A stretch of 64,000 bases of DNA from Acidobacteriota bacterium (GCA_018268935.1 JAFDVS010000114.1:103114-167113); one strand, 5' to 3'. Shown: positions 24,919 to 34,124, counted from the stretch's first letter. Made by a program: numbers and translations. Notes: generated from the sequence alone by a model not told the origin.

Positions 24919-25812
24919 TTACGCAAACAGATTGGACAGGGCCCCCTCGAGCTCGGGAAATTGAAAACGGTAGCCGCTGTGGCGAGCGACCGCACAATCC
25001 ACCCTCTGGCTGGAGGTGAGCATCGTTGCCATCTCTCCGAAAATCAGCTTCAGACCGAATTCCGGCACCGGGATGAGCGTGGGCCTATGCAGAGCTCTGC
25101 CCAGCGCATGCGTGAAGTCTGCATTGCGGACCGGGTTCGGCGCCGTCACGTTCAATGGCCCTTGCAACGTTGGTGTTTCCAGTGCATGAATGATGAGCCC
25201 CACGGCATCGTCGGCGTGCACCCATGACATCCACTGACGGCCGTTTCCGATTTTGCCTCCCGCCCCAAGGCGGAACGGCGTGATCATCTTCGCCAGCGCC
25301 CCGCCGTCGGGACCCAGCACGATACCAATGCGAAGCAGCACAGTGCGCAGCCCCAGCCTCTGTGCCTGAAGAGATGCGCCTTCCCACGCCACGCAGATTT
25401 CCGGAAGGAAGCCCGCTCCCGGAGACGCTGTTTCCGGCAGCAACTCTTCCCCACGGTCGCCGTAATAACCGATGGCCGATGCGGCGATGATGGCCTGCGG
25501 CTTGACAGAGAGTTGCGCGACCGCCCGCAGCAAAGCTTCCGTCCCATCGACACGGCTGGTGCGGATTCGCTGCTTGACGGCGGACGTCCAGCGTTGCGCG
25601 ACGGGTTCGCCGGCGAGGTGGATGATCGCCTCGGCGTTGTCGACCGGTGGCGTCGTTCCGCTGGTGGCATCCCAAGCGGAGAACTGCACACCCGCGCGCA
25701 GATTGTTCGGCCGCCGGCGTCCAAGCAAGTGCAGAGTGTGCCCGCGATCCAGCAGCCGTGCGATGAGGCGCTGGCCGATGAATCCGCTGGCTCCCGTGAG
25801 TGTGATTTGCAT
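24919..25812 (-). CDS. TIGR01777-family NAD(P)-binding epimerase-like protein
   Basis: Extended short-chain dehydrogenase fold; the family is often called a sugar-nucleotide epimerase but its substrate is unknown. 297 residues. The nucleotide motif GASGFIGQRLIARLLDRGH is at the N terminus, the family pair VDNAEAIIHLAGEPVAQRW follows near 55-75, then IRTSRVDGTEAL, IIAASAIGYYGDRGEE with the Tyr of the YxxxK-like position, and GKIGNGRQWMSWVHADDA. The C-terminal domain with NVTAPNPVRNADFTHALGRALHRP is diagnostic of this family. It ends one base from the convergent aldehyde dehydrogenase. The photolyase gene upstream on the same strand is 10 bases away, so the two are probably co-transcribed. Confidence 0.9.
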   Translation of the reverse strand: MQITLTGASGFIGQRLIARLLDRGHTLHLLGRRRPNNLRAGVQFSAWDATSGTTPPVDNAEAIIHLAGEPVAQRWTSAVKQRIRTSRVDGTEALLRAVAQLSVKPQAIIAASAIGYYGDRGEELLPETASPGAGFLPEICVAWEGASLQAQRLGLRTVLLRIGIVLGPDGGALAKMITPFRLGAGGKIGNGRQWMSWVHADDAVGLIIHALETPTLQGPLNVTAPNPVRNADFTHALGRALHRPTLIPVPEFGLKLIFGEMATMLTSSQRVDCAVARHSGYRFQFPELEGALSNLFA

Positions 25813-25822
25813 GGTGCCCGCT

Positions 25823-27226
25823 CTATCTCAGGGTAAACAAATCCTTGCCGGTGCGCTCCAGATAGTCGATTTCTTTGATGTAGGAATCCACGGCAGTCTT
25901 CCTGCGCATACCCTCATAGGACATGAATCGCAATGTGCCGAAAATAGGGCGCTCCTGCCAGGGACGGTCATGCAGGCCGAAGCACCACAGAATATTCGTG
26001 TAGGTGTTGGGATCGCGCCCATCCACGGCATAACGGTCGTGCAGGTAAACCATGGTATGCAGCGCTTCTTCGTGGGTGGCGGACCACTCAATGATTTTCT
26101 TGCCCCAGTACATCCGGTAGTAGCCGTGCACTTTGCCCCTCAGCAGCATTTCCTTCTGCGTGGCATTCCACAGAGGGTCGTGAGTATGCGCGGCTTCGAA
26201 CTGCTCGCGAGTGTAACAGGGGTCTCGGCTGTCTGCTTTGTGTTTGGCCATCGTCTGTAACGCCCAGTTGGGAAGTTGGCCGAAGGTGTCCGGCGGATCG
26301 CTGAACCGGGCGTAGTTGAAGGCGAGTTCACGCCGTACGATCAGTTCCTCCAGAAATTCATCGGCCACCAGTTTGTGTTCGGCGGCATATGCCTTTGCCG
26401 ACAGAGCGATTTCCAGCGCGCTGACGTGGCCGTAATGCAGATACGGGCTCAGGTCGCTGGTGGCATGCGCCGCTGGGTCATTGCGTTCCTGCGCATAACG
26501 GCGTAGGCGATCCTGAAGAAACCGTTGCAGCGTGCGCTCGGCCGCAATTCGCCCGCCTCGAAAGGTGGTCGATGGTTTCACGCTGTGATCAATCTCGCAG
26601 GAGGCCACCAGTTCGGCAATGTTCTCGGTGGTGACCGTAGTATGAAAATCCGGTACTGGCTCAGTGTAGGGAATAGCGGCGTGGACAGGGTGCGCAGGCC
26701 GTAGGTATTGCGGCAGCAGGCGATGGATTTTGGGCCGGATCGTATACGCCGCCCATTCGCGCTTCTCCATCAGGGACATGGGAACAATGCAACTCGAATC
26801 GACGGCATGGTAAGGGATGCCGATCTTCGCTGGAACAGATGCGTTGTGTCTGCGAGCAACAAACGTCGGGTAGTCGTCAGTCACCACCATGTGAGCGTGG
26901 GCTGCCAGCCTGTATAGAACATCGCGTGGATCGTCCGGCCCGCGCTCCAGGTAGAACACATACCCGATGCCGAGTTTGGCCAGACGCTTCGCGGTTTCCG
27001 GCACTCCCTCCAGCAGGAATGTGTGATGCCGGTTGTTCGCGTAAGGGTATCGGTAAGTGATGGCTTCGTAAACCAGGACGGGCAATTTGTGACGGTTGGC
27101 CGTTTCCACCGCGTGCAGCAATGCGTGGTTCGATTCCACCCGCCGGTTCATTTGGGCCCAATAGAGCACATAGCGCGCACCGGCGCGCGGCGTCGCTTGA
27201 TTCAAAACTCGGACACGTGGATCCAC
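25823..27226 (-). CDS. phr: Class II deoxyribodipyrimidine photolyase
   Basis: Light-driven, FAD-dependent repair of cyclobutane pyrimidine dimers. 467 residues, typical of class II. N-terminal Rossmann part: YVLYWAQMNRRVESNHAL, the class II signature opening, then a YRYPYANNRHHTFLLEG segment. C-terminal FAD domain: EELIVRRELAFNYARF, YYRMYWGKKIIEWS, HTMVYLHDRYAVDGRDPNTY and NILWCFGLHDRPWQERPIFG, closing with MRRKTAVDSYI, all class II-specific as I recall them. The Asn in DPNTYTNI sits where class II enzymes place FAD contacts. Co-transcribed with the epimerase-like gene. It is divergent from the radical SAM gene over 69 bases. Confidence 0.95.
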   Translation of the reverse strand: MDPRVRVLNQATPRAGARYVLYWAQMNRRVESNHALLHAVETANRHKLPVLVYEAITYRYPYANNRHHTFLLEGVPETAKRLAKLGIGYVFYLERGPDDPRDVLYRLAAHAHMVVTDDYPTFVARRHNASVPAKIGIPYHAVDSSCIVPMSLMEKREWAAYTIRPKIHRLLPQYLRPAHPVHAAIPYTEPVPDFHTTVTTENIAELVASCEIDHSVKPSTTFRGGRIAAERTLQRFLQDRLRRYAQERNDPAAHATSDLSPYLHYGHVSALEIALSAKAYAAEHKLVADEFLEELIVRRELAFNYARFSDPPDTFGQLPNWALQTMAKHKADSRDPCYTREQFEAAHTHDPLWNATQKEMLLRGKVHGYYRMYWGKKIIEWSATHEEALHTMVYLHDRYAVDGRDPNTYTNILWCFGLHDRPWQERPIFGTLRFMSYEGMRRKTAVDSYIKEIDYLERTGKDLFTLR

Positions 27227-27295
27227 AGGATTGAGATGCCGCCAGTGCGGCGGCAGGGGCAGAAAATTCGCCTGCCGTTACAATGGTAGTTTGCG

Positions 27296-28360
27296 ATGCG
27301 AATCTGGAATCGCGCCAAACTGCTCTGGGCTTACCTCACGCGCCGGTCGCGCACGAATGCATTGCCCGTCGAATACATCGTGGAAACGACGGCCAAGTGC
27401 AACCTCTACTGCCCAATGTGTCCTCGCGAAATACACAAACAGCCGAAAGAAGACATGACCGACGAGGTCTTCGGCCGCCTCGTGCGTGAGTCCAATCACA
27501 CCGGCGAGCACATGATGCTCATCGGATTGGGCGAACCATTCCTCGATCCCAAAATCTTCGACCGCATCGAATACTGCGAGCAGCACGGAATTTCTACTCT
27601 GCTTTCCACTAACGGAACGCTGCTGGACGAAGCGAATGCCCAGCGTCTGCTGGACACACCGCTGAAGCACGTCACCTTGAGCTTCGATGGGTCAACGAAA
27701 GAGAGCTACGAGTTCTATCGCAAAGGCGCCCGCTTTGAAAAAGTGCGCGATAACTTCGTGCGCTTCGCGAAAATGAAGGCCGAACGCAAAGCCCCGATCC
27801 AGGTGGTCGCCCAGATGGTCCGGATGGAGAAGAATGCCGGGGAGGTGGACGACTTTGTTCGCTTCTGGAGCGCTGTGCCTGGCGTAGACGCCGTGCGCAT
27901 CAAAGAAGACGAAACGAACCTCATGCGGCCGGATGCGGGGCACGGGACTGAGGATTGGAAGCATCCCTGCCACTACCTCTGGCGTGGGCCCATGTACGTG
28001 AAGCACAACGGCGATGTCTACCCCTGCTGCCAGAGCTACATGCTCGATGGCAAACCCTTGGGGAACGTGCGCGAGCACGGGCTCAAACAAATCTTCGACT
28101 CCGAAGAAATGCAGCGCATGCGGCGCCTGCATCTCAACGGGCGCGCCCATGAGATCGACATCTGCGCCCGCTGCTGCACCACGATTCCGCATCCCGTGCT
28201 GGTGGCCGGCAGCCTGTTGTTCCACGGCGAAACTGTGCGCAAGTTGTTGCCGGTGATCGAGCGCCTAACTTACTTCTCAAAGTTGCCCCGGCGTTTGCTC
28301 TCCCCGCCAAAGCGAATCGCGAAGAAGGAAGACTTGGTCCGGATCGACTCACCAAAATAA
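27296..28360 (+). CDS. Radical SAM/SPASM-domain protein
   Basis: S-adenosylmethionine radical enzyme with an extra C-terminal Fe-S domain. 354 residues. The radical SAM triad is Cys35-x3-Cys39-x2-Cys42 in TTAKCNLYCPMCPREI, with GLGEPFLDPKIF as the GGEP-like strand. The SPASM part begins with CHYLWRGPMYVKHNGDVYPCC near 220-245, continues with LGNVREHGLKQIFDSEEMQ, and ends with DICARCC near 290. The pattern fits peptide- or sugar-modifying SPASM enzymes. It is not an anaerobic sulfatase maturase by visible motifs, because the three-cluster CxxxCxxCF layout of that group is missing. No precursor peptide gene is visible next to it. TACAAT ends 11 bases before the ATG. Confidence 0.88.
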   Translation: MRIWNRAKLLWAYLTRRSRTNALPVEYIVETTAKCNLYCPMCPREIHKQPKEDMTDEVFGRLVRESNHTGEHMMLIGLGEPFLDPKIFDRIEYCEQHGISTLLSTNGTLLDEANAQRLLDTPLKHVTLSFDGSTKESYEFYRKGARFEKVRDNFVRFAKMKAERKAPIQVVAQMVRMEKNAGEVDDFVRFWSAVPGVDAVRIKEDETNLMRPDAGHGTEDWKHPCHYLWRGPMYVKHNGDVYPCCQSYMLDGKPLGNVREHGLKQIFDSEEMQRMRRLHLNGRAHEIDICARCCTTIPHPVLVAGSLLFHGETVRKLLPVIERLTYFSKLPRRLLSPPKRIAKKEDLVRIDSPK

Positions 28361-28401
28361 CCAATTGACGGAGTATCGCCCGGCAGGATAGGCTGCCAGG
28401 A

Positions 28402-30444
28402 ATGCGCCGATTCTTCCTCCTTTCGTCATTCGCAGCCTTGCTCTGGGGCCAGAACGTGGATTGGAGCGTCTATCTGGGCGACAAGGGCACGACGCATTAC
28501 AGCCCGCTCGATCAGATCAACAAGCAGAATGTCTCGCAGTTGCGCCAGGTCTGGCGGCATGAAACCGGCGATATCGGCGAGTTCCAATCGAATGGGCTCA
28601 TTGTGGACGGCGTTCTCTACACGGCGTCGCCGAACCGCAAAGTGCTGGCATTGCGCGCGGCTACCGGTGAGCGGCTCTGGACATTTGACCCATTATCGGA
28701 GCGTGCCGACAATCCAGGTAAACGGCAACGCGGTGTCGTGTACTGGGCAAGCGGGAACGACAAGCGCATCTTTACCGGCGCTGGCACGTATCTGTATGCG
28801 CTGGATGCAACAACAGGCAAGCCGGTGCGGAGTTTCGGGAAAAACGGCTCCGTCCACATGGGCGAAGGTGTGGATACTTACGGTAACCCCGGACCGCCGA
28901 GCGTCATCATCAACACCCCCGGCGTGATTTACAAAGACATGTACATCGTTGGAGGCAGCACTCGCGGTCCCGGAACAATCCGCGCCTATGATGTCCGCAC
29001 CGGCTCGATGAAATGGATCTTTCACGTGATCCCGCGCCCCGGCGAGTATGGATACCATTCGTGGCCTCCCGAGGCCTATAAAACAGCCGGTGGCGCGTCC
29101 AACTGGTCCGGCTTGGCGTTGGATGAACCGCGCGGCATCTTGTATGTGCCCACTGAGACTGCCGAGCCCGATTTCTGGGGTGGGGACCGCGCCGGTGCGA
29201 ACCTCTTCGCCAATTGCCTCATTGCTCTCGATGCCAACACGGGAAAGCGCCTCTGGCATCACCAATTGGTTCACCATGACCTGCTCGATAAAGATCTGCC
29301 GACGCCCCCGGTCCTGCTCACCGTAAAGCGCAACGGTCTGACCATCGACGCCTTGGCGCAGGGGACGAAGAACGGATTGCTCTTTGTGTTTGACCGCGTA
29401 ACCGGTGAGCCCCTATGGCCAATTCATGAAGTGCCCGTCCCCCAATCGCAGTTGGCGGAAGAGCCTGCATGGCCTACGCAACCGGTGCCGCTGAAGCCCC
29501 CGCCGCTGACACGCCAGAACTACACGGCGGAGGATGTGTCCAACATCTCTCCCGAAGCGAAGCGGATGACGGAGGTGCGCTACAAACAATCCGGTTCGTC
29601 TGGACCCTTTCCTGGGCCGAGTCTGAAAGAGACCATCATCTTTCCTGGCTTCGATGGCGGCATGGAATGGGGCGGCGCAGCCGCGGACAAAGAGGGCGTG
29701 TATTACGCCAACGTGAACGAAATACCGTGGCTGTATCAGATGGTGCCGGCACGCGGGTCGCTGGGGGAGCGCATGTATCAAACCAACTGCGCCTATTGCC
29801 ACGGACTCGACCGTAAGGGCGATGCCAAAGGTGGATTCCCCGGTTTGACGGATTTGGCGAAACGCAGTTCCCGTGAGGCCGTGACAAAGATTGTGGAGCA
29901 AGGTGGTGGGCGCATGCCTGCCTTCGGCCAGATGCGCGCCGATCAACGCAAGGCAGTGATCGACTACCTGATGGGCGAAGAGACACCGAGCGCCACTGGG
30001 CGGCGCGCGGGACAGGGCCCGCCGTATGTGTTCGCCGGCTTCCGCCGTTATTTCGACGCCGAAGGCTATCCCGCCATCCGGCCGCCGTGGGGAACGCTGA
30101 ATGCCGTGGATCTGAACACAGGTGAGATCAAATGGAAGGTGCCGCTCGGAGAATACCCGGAATTAACCGCTCGCGGCATTCCACCCACGGGTACGGAAAA
30201 CTATGGCGGTCCGGTTGTCACGGCCAGTGGTCTGATCTTCATCGGTGCCTCCGCGGATGAGACCATCCGCGCCTTCGACAAAGACACCGGCAGAGTCCTC
30301 TGGAAGGCGAAGCTGCCCTTCAGCGGCAATGCCACTCCAAGCGTGTACATGGTGAACGGAAAGCAGTTTGTCGTCATCTCGGCCGGTGGTGGCAAGTCCG
30401 GACGGCCGGCCGGGGGCAGCATTGTGGCATTTGCACTGCCATGA
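28402..30444 (+). CDS. PQQ-dependent dehydrogenase with cytochrome c domain
   Basis: Periplasmic quinoprotein that oxidises a sugar or alcohol and passes electrons to a c-type heme. 680 residues. A short signal peptide (MRRFFLLSSFAALLWGQ) is followed by VDWSVYLGDKGTTHYSPLDQIN, the classic first blade, and tryptophan-docking motifs such as RLWTFDP and WHHQLVHHDLLDKDLPTPP. A cytochrome c unit is inserted late: Cys463-x2-Cys466-His467 in TNCAYCHGLDRKGD, with the axial Met region GGRMPAFGQM near 505. The propeller then resumes, with VDLNTGEIKWKVPLG and GGPVVTASGLIFIGAS. This is the glucose dehydrogenase-type arrangement with inserted heme. PQQ synthesis genes are not in the window. Confidence 0.92.
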   Translation: MRRFFLLSSFAALLWGQNVDWSVYLGDKGTTHYSPLDQINKQNVSQLRQVWRHETGDIGEFQSNGLIVDGVLYTASPNRKVLALRAATGERLWTFDPLSERADNPGKRQRGVVYWASGNDKRIFTGAGTYLYALDATTGKPVRSFGKNGSVHMGEGVDTYGNPGPPSVIINTPGVIYKDMYIVGGSTRGPGTIRAYDVRTGSMKWIFHVIPRPGEYGYHSWPPEAYKTAGGASNWSGLALDEPRGILYVPTETAEPDFWGGDRAGANLFANCLIALDANTGKRLWHHQLVHHDLLDKDLPTPPVLLTVKRNGLTIDALAQGTKNGLLFVFDRVTGEPLWPIHEVPVPQSQLAEEPAWPTQPVPLKPPPLTRQNYTAEDVSNISPEAKRMTEVRYKQSGSSGPFPGPSLKETIIFPGFDGGMEWGGAAADKEGVYYANVNEIPWLYQMVPARGSLGERMYQTNCAYCHGLDRKGDAKGGFPGLTDLAKRSSREAVTKIVEQGGGRMPAFGQMRADQRKAVIDYLMGEETPSATGRRAGQGPPYVFAGFRRYFDAEGYPAIRPPWGTLNAVDLNTGEIKWKVPLGEYPELTARGIPPTGTENYGGPVVTASGLIFIGASADETIRAFDKDTGRVLWKAKLPFSGNATPSVYMVNGKQFVVISAGGGKSGRPAGGSIVAFALP

Positions 30445-30447
30445 TCG

Positions 30448-30453
30448 TATAAT
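30448..30453 (+). promoter_or_regulatory. Candidate -10 box (TATAAT) for the ffh block
   Basis: A perfect TATAAT sits four bases after the quinoprotein stop and 76 bases before the ffh start. A good -35 hexamer at 16-18 bases is not seen (TTGTGG at 30422 is 20 bases away). This is the only obvious promoter before the ffh-rpsP-khpA-rimM-trmD group. Confidence 0.45.
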
Positions 30454-30529
30454 GGTAGAACTGCCCAAAGCCCCTGCTCAAAGCAGTACACACTGATCCC
30501 TTGCCCTGCCCTCGGGGCTCTTTCCGATC

Positions 30530-31897
30530 ATGTTTGAGAATCTTTCCGACAAGCTGCAGCGCGTCTTCAAGAACCTGCGCGGCGAAGGCAAACTCACGGC
30601 CGAGAACATGGAAGCGGCCCTGAAGGAGATCCGCGTCGCCTTGCTGGAAGCCGACGTGCACTTCCGCGTCGTGAAGCAGTTGATGGAAAGCGTGAAGGAA
30701 AAAGCCATTGGCCAGGAAGTACTTAACTCGCTTTCCCCAGCCCAGCAAGTGGTCAAGATCGTTCGCGATGAGCTCATCAAAATCCTCGGCAGCCATCAGG
30801 CAAAGCTGCGGTTAGCCAATGAGCCGCCCAGCGTCATCATGATCGTTGGCCTCCAGGGATCCGGCAAAACCACCTCGACCGGAAAGCTATCCAGGTTGCT
30901 TGCAAAGCAGGGCAATCGCCCGATGCTCGTGTCCGTGGACATTTACCGGCCTGCCGCGCGCCAGCAATTGAGCGTCATCGCCAAAGACGTCAACATCCCC
31001 GTCTACGAGGGTACCGCCGAAGAAGCGGCGAAACCCGTGGAATTGGCGCGCTCGGCCAAGCGCGAGGCGACACAAAACAATCGTGACGTGCTGCTGGTGG
31101 ATACCGCTGGACGCCTCCACATTGACGACCAGTTAATGACCGAATTGCAGCAGCTCAAAGACCTGCTCAACCCGGTCGAGATTCTCTTCGTTGCCGACGC
31201 CATGACCGGACAGGACGCAGTGAAATCCGCCGACGAGTTCCACAAACGGCTGGGCATCACCGGCGTCATCCTCACGAAGATGGATGGCGATGCTCGCGGC
31301 GGCGCGGCGCTCTCTATCAAAACTGTCACCGGCCAGCCCCTCAAATTCATCGGCCTCGGCGAGAAGCCGGACGCCTTTGAGCCGTTCCATCCCGACCGCG
31401 CCGTGTCGCGTATTCTCGGCATGGGCGATGTGCTGTCCCTTATCGAAAAGGTCGAACAGAACATCGATCAGAAACAGGCCGAGCAGATGCAGCGCAAACT
31501 GCTCGACAACGAGTTCACGCTCGAAGATTTTCGCGACCAGTTGAAGCAACTGCGCAAATTGGGTCCCCTGGAGTCGCTCATCGGGATGATCCCGCAATTG
31601 GGCCCCCTCGGCAAAGAACTGAAGAACGCCAAGGTTGACGAGAAAGAAATGACCCGCATCGTGGCCATCGTCGATTCGATGACGCCTGACGAGCGGAACA
31701 ACCACATGATAATTAACGGCTCGCGCCGCCGCCGCATCGCCATGGGCAGCGGGACGACCGTGCAGGACGTAAACCAACTGCTGAAACAATACACCCAGGC
31801 TCGCAAAATGATGAAATCGTTTTCCGGCGGGCTGCTGGGCAAGAAGATGGGGAAATTCAAACTGCCCGGAATGGGCGGCGGCTTCCCGTTTCAGTAG
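30530..31897 (+). CDS. ffh: Signal recognition particle protein Ffh
   Basis: GTPase of the signal recognition particle, delivering membrane and secreted proteins to the Sec machinery. 455 residues. The N-terminal helical domain (about 1-90) begins FENLSDKLQRVFKNL. The G domain has GLQGSGKTT (G1), VDIYRPAARQQL, LLVDTAGRLH (G3) and ILTKMDGDARGG (G4). The M domain carries the finger-loop region and RRRRIAMGSGTTVQDV, the RNA-binding motif, and ends in a Met/Gly-rich tail. All parts are complete. It heads a conserved block: ffh, rpsP, khpA, rimM, trmD, rplS. The 4.5S RNA gene is not in the 76-base leader. Confidence 0.97.
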   Translation: MFENLSDKLQRVFKNLRGEGKLTAENMEAALKEIRVALLEADVHFRVVKQLMESVKEKAIGQEVLNSLSPAQQVVKIVRDELIKILGSHQAKLRLANEPPSVIMIVGLQGSGKTTSTGKLSRLLAKQGNRPMLVSVDIYRPAARQQLSVIAKDVNIPVYEGTAEEAAKPVELARSAKREATQNNRDVLLVDTAGRLHIDDQLMTELQQLKDLLNPVEILFVADAMTGQDAVKSADEFHKRLGITGVILTKMDGDARGGAALSIKTVTGQPLKFIGLGEKPDAFEPFHPDRAVSRILGMGDVLSLIEKVEQNIDQKQAEQMQRKLLDNEFTLEDFRDQLKQLRKLGPLESLIGMIPQLGPLGKELKNAKVDEKEMTRIVAIVDSMTPDERNNHMIINGSRRRRIAMGSGTTVQDVNQLLKQYTQARKMMKSFSGGLLGKKMGKFKLPGMGGGFPFQ

Positions 31898-31935
31898 ACT
31901 ATGATTATAGAGATCTGAGGAGTAAACCAAACAGC

Positions 31936-32181
31936 ATGTTGATGATCCGCCTGGCTCGTTTTGGAGCCAAGAAAAAGCCTACGTATCGCGTCGTCGTGAT
32001 TGACAAAGAACGCGCCCGCGATGGCCGCGCCATTGAAATCGTGGGGCACTACAACCCCGTTTCCGATCCGGCGCAGGTTGACCTGAAGCACGATCGCATC
32101 TCGCACTGGATGAAGTGCGGCGCAAAGCCCTCGGACACGGTGGCTCGCCTCATTGCCTCGAACCCTGCGCCAGCCGCCTAA
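31936..32181 (+). CDS. rpsP: 30S ribosomal protein S16
   Basis: Small-subunit assembly protein. 81 residues. MIRLARFGAKKKPTYRVVV, IEIVGHYNP and ISHWMKCGAKPSDTV are the standard S16 motifs in order. GAGGAG precedes the ATG at 31936 by 14 bases; a second ATG six bases later gives the more usual MIRLARF start and cannot be excluded. Gene order with ffh, khpA, rimM, trmD and rplS is the common bacterial one. Confidence 0.96.
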   Translation: MLMIRLARFGAKKKPTYRVVVIDKERARDGRAIEIVGHYNPVSDPAQVDLKHDRISHWMKCGAKPSDTVARLIASNPAPAA

Positions 32182-32259
32182 CGTCTGTTCGTAAGTCCCT
32201 CCCCACGCGTCTGGGACCAATGAGACGCCCACGGCAAAAGTTCGATAGGAGACTTCGAA

Positions 32260-32496
32260 ATGGATATCAGGCAACTGGTGGAAGAGATCGCCAAGTCGCT
32301 GGTGGATACACCCGATGAGGTGGTCGTAAAGGAAGTCGCTGGGGACCACGCCACCGTGTTGGAACTCCGCGTGGCGCCAAGCGATTTAGGGAAAGTGATC
32401 GGCAAGCAGGGGCGCACCGCGCGTGCCATGCGCACGTTGCTGGGCGCATCCGGAATGAAGCTGAACCGCCGCTTCTCGCTCGAGATTTTGGAATAG
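32260..32496 (+). CDS. khpA: KH-domain RNA-binding protein KhpA
   Basis: Small type II KH-domain protein (YlqC/KhpA family) that binds RNA and, in other bacteria, influences cell elongation or translation. 78 residues. The KH motif GKVIGKQGRTARAMRTLL contains the GxxG loop (GKQG). A clear AGGAGA lies ten bases before the ATG. The last base of its stop codon is the first base of the rimM GTG start, so translation is coupled. Confidence 0.94.
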   Translation: MDIRQLVEEIAKSLVDTPDEVVVKEVAGDHATVLELRVAPSDLGKVIGKQGRTARAMRTLLGASGMKLNRRFSLEILE

Positions 32497-33005
32497 TGGC
32501 GCCGGATTGGGTCATTGTGGCCTGCATTGTGCGGCCGCGCGGCGTGCGAGGCGAAGTGGTCGCCGATGCCGCGAACTGGACCGCCGGTCAGTTGTTGTCC
32601 TTTCCGAACTTGGTTCTGTTCCCCGGTCAGCGTCCCATGAAATTGGAGCACGCTTTTCCCCATCAGGAACGTATGGTGCTCAAGTTCGTCGGCATCGACA
32701 CCGTGGAACAGGCGGAAACCTTGCGCGAAGCCCAATTGTGCATACCGCGATCGGATCGTCCTCCCGCCCCGGAAGGCGAAGTTTATTACAACGATCTGGT
32801 CGGTTGCCGCGTCCTCGATTATGAGAGCGGCCGCGAATTGGGCACCGTGGCGGATTACCTCGAGTATGGTGGCCCGGTCCTGTTGCAGGTAATGAACGGT
32901 GGCCGCGAGATGCTGGTCCCGTTCGTGCCTGCCATCTGTAGAGAATACGATCTGGCCGGGCGTTGGATCCGCGCCGAACTGCCGGAAGGATTTGAAGACC
33001 TGTGA
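32496..33005 (+). CDS. rimM: Ribosome maturation factor RimM
   Basis: Assists 30S subunit maturation around S19. 169 residues. GTG start overlapping the khpA stop (TAGTG). The N-terminal RimM barrel has VACIVRPRGVRGEVVADA; the PRC-barrel half begins EVYYNDLVGCRVLDYESGRE and includes LEYGGPVLLQV and EMLVPFVPAICREYDL. Length and order are typical. It overlaps trmD by four bases with another GTG start. Confidence 0.95.
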   Translation: MAPDWVIVACIVRPRGVRGEVVADAANWTAGQLLSFPNLVLFPGQRPMKLEHAFPHQERMVLKFVGIDTVEQAETLREAQLCIPRSDRPPAPEGEVYYNDLVGCRVLDYESGRELGTVADYLEYGGPVLLQVMNGGREMLVPFVPAICREYDLAGRWIRAELPEGFEDL

Positions 33006-33709
33006 TCTTCCACATCGTGACCATCTTTCCGGAGTTTTTCCGCGGTCCGTTTGAACACGGCGTGTTAGGAAAGGCGATTGAGGCCGGCTCTGTGGAAGTC
33101 CGTATCCACAACCTGCGCGATTGGACCTTCGACCGGCATAAAACCGTGGATGACCGCCCCTTTGGGGGCGGGGAAGGCATGGTGATGAAAGCCGAGCCGC
33201 TGTTTCTCGCCGTGGACGCGATCTGGCCCCAACGCACCGCGCGGCAAAAGGTGGTTCTGCTTTCGGCTCAGGGCCGGTTGTACCGCCAGGAACTCGCAAG
33301 AGAGTATGCCGGGCTCGATGAATTGATGCTCATCTGCGGCCGATACGAAGGCGTGGATGAACGCGTCGCCGAGCACCTGGTGGATGACGAGATTTGTATT
33401 GGCGACTATGTGATGAGTGGCGGCGAATTGGGTGCCGCCGTTGTCGTGGATACCGTTGGCCGGTTGTTGCCTGGCGTGCTTGGTAACGAGGCTTCAAGTG
33501 TTCACGAATCGTTTTCCCAGGGCATCCTCGATTGCCCCCACTGGACCCGTCCGGCCGAGTTTCGCGGCTACGGCGTCCCGCAGGTTTTGTTGAATGGTAA
33601 TCATGCCGAGATCCGCAAGTGGCGGCATCAGGCGGCGATGGAAAAGACGGCGCGCCGGCGTCCCGATTTGCTTCGAGAGAGCATTCCGCCGGGAAACGCG
33701 CTAAACTAA
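33002..33709 (+). CDS. trmD: tRNA (guanine-N1)-methyltransferase TrmD
   Basis: Methylates G37 of tRNAs next to the anticodon; the tRNA-Pro(GGG) at 56.3 kb would be a substrate because it has G at this site. 235 residues. Trefoil-knot motifs: FHIVTIFPEFF at the start, RPFGGGEGMVMK, LICGRYEGVDERV and DYVMSGGELGAAVVVD. The GTG start overlaps the rimM stop (GTGA). A complete enzyme in the usual gene order. Confidence 0.96.
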   Translation: MIFHIVTIFPEFFRGPFEHGVLGKAIEAGSVEVRIHNLRDWTFDRHKTVDDRPFGGGEGMVMKAEPLFLAVDAIWPQRTARQKVVLLSAQGRLYRQELAREYAGLDELMLICGRYEGVDERVAEHLVDDEICIGDYVMSGGELGAAVVVDTVGRLLPGVLGNEASSVHESFSQGILDCPHWTRPAEFRGYGVPQVLLNGNHAEIRKWRHQAAMEKTARRRPDLLRESIPPGNALN

Positions 33710-33740
33710 AATATTTGCGCATTGATCAGAGGTAGCTAGC

Positions 33741-34091
33741 ATGACGAACCCACAACTGACGAAGGTCCTGAACAACAACAAACGGGCCACTCCCCACCCC
33801 GACTTCCGCATCGGCGATACGATTCGCGTCCAAGTGAAGATTCGTGAAGGCGACAAAGAGCGACTCCAGGCCTTCGAGGGCACTGTCATTGCCCGCCACA
33901 ACAGCGGCATGGGCGAAACCATCACCGTCCGCAAAGTGAGCTTCGGCCACGGCGTAGAGCGTATCTTCCCCGTCCACGCGCCTGTGATCGATTCCATCCA
34001 GGTGATTCGTACGGGCCGCGTTCGCCGCGCCAAGCTTTACTACATCCGCGCGCTCCGCGGCAAAGCTGCTCGTCTTCGCGAGCGCGAATAG
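33741..34091 (+). CDS. rplS: 50S ribosomal protein L19
   Basis: Large-subunit protein at the 30S-50S interface. 116 residues. FRIGDTIRVQVKIREGDKER, QAFEGTVIARHNSGMGETI and VRKVSFGHGVERIFPVHAP are the signature L19 motifs in order, with a basic RVRRAKLYYIR C-terminal region. AGAGGT precedes the ATG by about 8 bases. Confidence 0.96.
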   Translation: MTNPQLTKVLNNNKRATPHPDFRIGDTIRVQVKIREGDKERLQAFEGTVIARHNSGMGETITVRKVSFGHGVERIFPVHAPVIDSIQVIRTGRVRRAKLYYIRALRGKAARLRERE

Positions 34092-34124
34092 ACGAGTCCA
34101 TAGATTCCTTACGGGCCCGATCAC

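Noticed and set aside
27296..28360. Anaerobic sulfatase maturase for the two sulfatases
   Set aside because: The characteristic Cys layout of that group is not seen; the gene is also distant from both sulfatases.
30454..30529. 4.5S (SRP) RNA gene in the ffh leader
   Set aside because: No SRP Alu- or S-domain signature is visible and the leader is only 76 bases with no long hairpin.
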